DNA of 64,000 nt from NCBI GenBank assembly GCA_963710675.1, contig CAVQBE010000024.1, positions 1 to 64,000 on the forward strand, read 5' to 3'. The stretch's first letter is position 1; every line of letters starts with the position of its first letter. The notes beneath the pieces were generated by a model. That model was not told the origin of the DNA. It made no database searches and was given only the letters and a program-made list of their open reading frames with translations. Of this stretch, positions 62,377-64,000 are shown piece by piece. The position numbers were made by a program, and so were the translations under genes. This stretch comes from JACCZX01 sp963710675 (lineage in GTDB: Bacteria > Pseudomonadota > Gammaproteobacteria > Burkholderiales > Burkholderiaceae_F).

Positions 62377-62865
62377 ATGACGTCGCGATCTCTGTCGTGG
62401 CAATTGATCGGCTTGCTTGGATCGCTGTTGGCTGCGTTCGCTGCAGGCGCCGTGGGGGCCATTGCCTCCGTTGATGCGGCATCGTTCTATGCGCAGTTGA
62501 GCAAGCCGTTCTGGGCGCCGCCCGCGGGTGTATTCGGTCCAGTGTGGTCGGCGCTGTATGCGCTTATGGGTGTGGCAGCGTGGCTCGTGTGGCGGTCTCC
62601 GGGCCGTAAGGAGCTGGCGCTAGGCTTGTTTGGCGCGCAGCTTGCGGCCAATGCGCTTTGGTCGTGGTTGTTTTTTGCCTGGCACCGAGGCGCTCTGGCC
62701 GCAGTGGAGGTCCTGGTGCTATTGGCACTCATCGTGGCCACAGTAGTGGCCTTCTGGCGTTCCAGTCGCTTGGCTGCGCTTCTGTTAGTGCCATACCTCT
62801 TGTGGGTAAGCTTTGCTTCGGCGCTAACGTGGGCGGTATGGCAACGCAACCCTGGTCTTCTGTGA
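62377..62865 (+). CDS. tspO: Cassette 6: TspO/MBR family membrane protein
   Basis: The 162-residue protein has five membrane helices, matching TspO. Diagnostic residues are FYAQLSKPFWAPPAGVFGPVW, SALYALMGVAAWLVWRSPG, ANALWSWLFFAWHRGALA and LLVPYLLWVSFASALTWAVWQRN. TspO binds porphyrins and affects tetrapyrrole or stress responses in bacteria. ATG 62377 is 13 bases after the attC5 core. The 3' end of the gene overlaps the left part of attC6, so the attC also encodes the protein's last helix. Confidence 0.93.
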   Translation: MTSRSLSWQLIGLLGSLLAAFAAGAVGAIASVDAASFYAQLSKPFWAPPAGVFGPVWSALYALMGVAAWLVWRSPGRKELALGLFGAQLAANALWSWLFFAWHRGALAAVEVLVLLALIVATVVAFWRSSRLAALLLVPYLLWVSFASALTWAVWQRNPGLL

Positions 62866-62915
62866 TGCCAGCGGGCTTTACACGCTTTCAGTTGCCGCTC
62901 ACCGAAACGTTAGCG
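62822..62915 (+). other. attC-like site overlapping the end of tspO
   Basis: R'' CGCTAAC (62822-62828) and R' GTTAGCG (62909-62915) are exact complements, with inner arms GGCAAC (62840-62845) and GTTGCC (62891-62896) at nearly equal spacing from them. An alternative R'' ACGCAAC at 62844-62850 is less symmetrical. The site is 94 bases. Confidence 0.6.
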
Positions 62916-62996
62916 GCACAACCCTGACGCGGTTGGATCGGCGCTACCTGGCACCTCTTGAACTCGGTTACGACCGCGCCCTATTGGAGTCCGCCC

Positions 62997-63398
62997 ATGT
63001 CGCTCGAAGCGTTTAAGTCCGCCGTTATGCCATTGCTCGTCGAGCTCGAAGCGTCGGCGAATGCACACGACACTGATCGCCATATGGCCGTTTACGCCAG
63101 AGAATCGTCGCTGACTTTTGTGTTCAACGGCAAGATTGTTCGCGGTTGGGATCAGCTTTGCGAGTTGCAACGCCAGTGGTGGAGCGATGGCAGAGTCAAG
63201 GGCAGTTACACGTACCTCGACAGCCCAATATTCGAAGCCCTGGGAGACAACGCAGGCCTCACTACGTTCTTGATCGCCGCCAAGAAGGAAGCAGTCGACG
63301 GGAGTGTCGTTGAGAAAACACTTGCGTACTCGGCGCTGTGGCGCAGGCGCCAGGAAGGCTGGCGGATTGCCTTCGCCCACGAGTCAAGCGATAAATGA
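62997..63398 (+). CDS. Cassette 7 candidate: NTF2/SnoaL-like protein
   Basis: ATG 62997 follows TTGGAGTCCGCCC. The 133-residue product has the cone-fold pattern of SnoaL-like or DUF4440-type proteins: an N-terminal helix (VMPLLVELEASANAHDTDRHMAVYARESSLTFVFNG-like), then IVRGWDQLCELQRQWW, LTTFLIAAKKEA and the closing strands YSALWRRRQEGWRIAFAHES. Such proteins are ligand-binding or small enzymes. It lies beyond the attC6 core, but I see no clear attC after it. It could be the last cassette or flanking chromosome. Confidence 0.75.
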   Translation: MSLEAFKSAVMPLLVELEASANAHDTDRHMAVYARESSLTFVFNGKIVRGWDQLCELQRQWWSDGRVKGSYTYLDSPIFEALGDNAGLTTFLIAAKKEAVDGSVVEKTLAYSALWRRRQEGWRIAFAHESSDK

Positions 63399-63486
63399 CC
63401 CTGGGCAGTTGTCCGCGTGTTCACGGGTGATTGAGCGTTATCGCGCGTAACCCTCGCCAAGAGGTAACCTCCACTTTTCGGAGGAG

Positions 63487-64000
63487 ATGCTGTTGAACGC
63501 ACCGACCGAGAACCCGCTACAGGCGGCCGACTCGCGCTTTGATCCCACGCGCGAGATTCGCGCTCCGCGCGGCGCGCAGCTGAGCTGCAAGAGCTGGTTG
63601 ACCGAAGCAGCGTACCGGATGATTCAGAACAATCTCGACCCGGAGGTGGCCGAGAACCCAAAGCATCTGGTCGTCTATGGAGGCATCGGCCGCGCCGCGC
63701 GCAATTGGCAGTGCTTCGACAAGATTCTCGAAACACTGAAGCAGCTCGAGGCCGACGAGACGCTGCTGATTCAGTCGGGCAAGCCGGTCGGCGTGTTCAA
63801 GACGCACACCGATGCGCCGCGCGTGCTGCTCGCCAATTCCAACCTGGTGCCGAAGTGGGCGAATTGGGAGCATTTCAACGAGCTCGACCGCAAGGGTCTG
63901 TTCATGTACGGACAGATGACGGCAGGCAGTTGGATTTATATCGGCAGCCAGGGCATCGTTCAGGGAACTTACGAAACGTTTGCCGAGGCCGGCCGCCAAC
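63487..64000 (+). CDS. hutU: Urocanate hydratase, N-terminal part, cut by the window edge
   Basis: Urocanase converts urocanate to imidazolone propionate in histidine breakdown. The visible 170 residues include DPTREIRAPRGAQLSCKSWL, KHLVVYGGIGRAARNWQCFD, DETLLIQSGKPVGVFKTH, RVLLANSNLVPKWANWEHF and GQMTAGSWIYIGSQGIVQGT, which are near-invariant in HutU. The ribosome site GGAGG (63480-63484) is only two bases from ATG 63487 but eight from TTG 63493, so the TTG may be the true start. It marks the right border of the integron. Confidence 0.95.
   Translation, partial: MLLNAPTENPLQAADSRFDPTREIRAPRGAQLSCKSWLTEAAYRMIQNNLDPEVAENPKHLVVYGGIGRAARNWQCFDKILETLKQLEADETLLIQSGKPVGVFKTHTDAPRVLLANSNLVPKWANWEHFNELDRKGLFMYGQMTAGSWIYIGSQGIVQGTYETFAEAGRQ

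Larger units (their letters stand above)
58568..63398. mobile_element. Chromosomal integron: intI, attI and cassette array
   Basis: The unit comprises intI (leftward), a LexA-controlled divergent region, attI with core GTTAGAC (59729-59735), and a rightward array of six to eight short genes each followed by an attC-like site. Cassettes 1 to 3 show the expected rule that the first bases of a cassette (TTAGAC, TTAGAC, TTAGAT) are complementary to the R'' of its own attC (GTCTAAC, GTCTAAC, ATCTAAC). The array is flanked by the imu genes on the left and hutU on the right. Confidence 0.92.

Noticed and set aside
63399..63486. A further attC after the NTF2-like gene (GTTATCG near 63438)
   Set aside because: The only YYYAAC-type box (GCGTAAC) lies after, not before, the GTTA box, and inner arms do not pair; the order is wrong for attC.

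Overview
The window reads as a chromosome segment of a high-GC betaproteobacterium, most likely Burkholderiales. Pointers are a Bug/TctC-type solute-binding protein, a double-length UvrA, an imuA-imuB-dnaE2 mutagenesis cassette and the AraC/OruR-type regulators. Many conserved genes are broken by single-base frameshifts: MalT-like regulator, fadD, uvrA, dnaE2, imuB, oligopeptide transporter and penicillin acylase. The breaks fall in conserved cores, sometimes as compensating pairs, so I read most of them as base-calling or assembly indels rather than decay. Those genes are annotated over their full span.

Layout. Positions 1-9270 hold a Rieske-fold protein whose two histidine ligands are replaced, secreted proteins, a SYLF-domain protein, a Bug protein, a broken MalT-type regulator and two paralogous AraC regulators facing each other. 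Positions 9734-13332 encode a MASE1 sensor kinase with a FixJ-type and a stand-alone response regulator. Positions 13725-19038 hold envelope proteins: DUF900 lipoprotein, two beta-barrels, a second SYLF protein and a YjdF-like membrane protein. Positions 19768-28161 look like one leftward operon: argE, lipoprotein, molybdopterin oxidoreductase, PaaK-like ligase, aminopeptidase lipoprotein, fadD. Positions 30067-32079 pair a periplasmic methanethiol oxidase (mtoX/SBP56) with a SCO copper chaperone. Positions 32279-38019 encode a UvrA with four ATPase domains in one chain. Positions 41488-53074 form a leftward peptide-scavenging operon: penicillin acylase, two binding proteins, DppB, DppC, an M20 amidohydrolase, DppD and DppF.

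The most striking part is 53129-63486, a chromosomal integron. An IntI-type tyrosine recombinase, recognisable by its extra integron-integrase segment, is read leftward from a near-perfect LexA box (59607-59626). Rightward from attI runs an array of small genes separated by attC sites. They encode an unknown protein, an Imm32-like protein, an unknown protein, a YdhR-like protein, a RibD/DHFR-family protein, TspO and an NTF2-like protein. The array ends at hutU. Downstream of intI on the same strand, after an 82-base gap with no terminator or second LexA box that I can see, come imuA, imuB and dnaE2. One SOS signal may therefore drive both cassette recombination and error-prone repair synthesis. 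I consider this arrangement the key finding.

Other unexplained structure includes palindromic elements inserted inside uvrA and inside the molybdopterin oxidoreductase gene, a 122-base inverted-repeat unit between two convergent genes, and a stretch of about 83% G+C without a credible gene.
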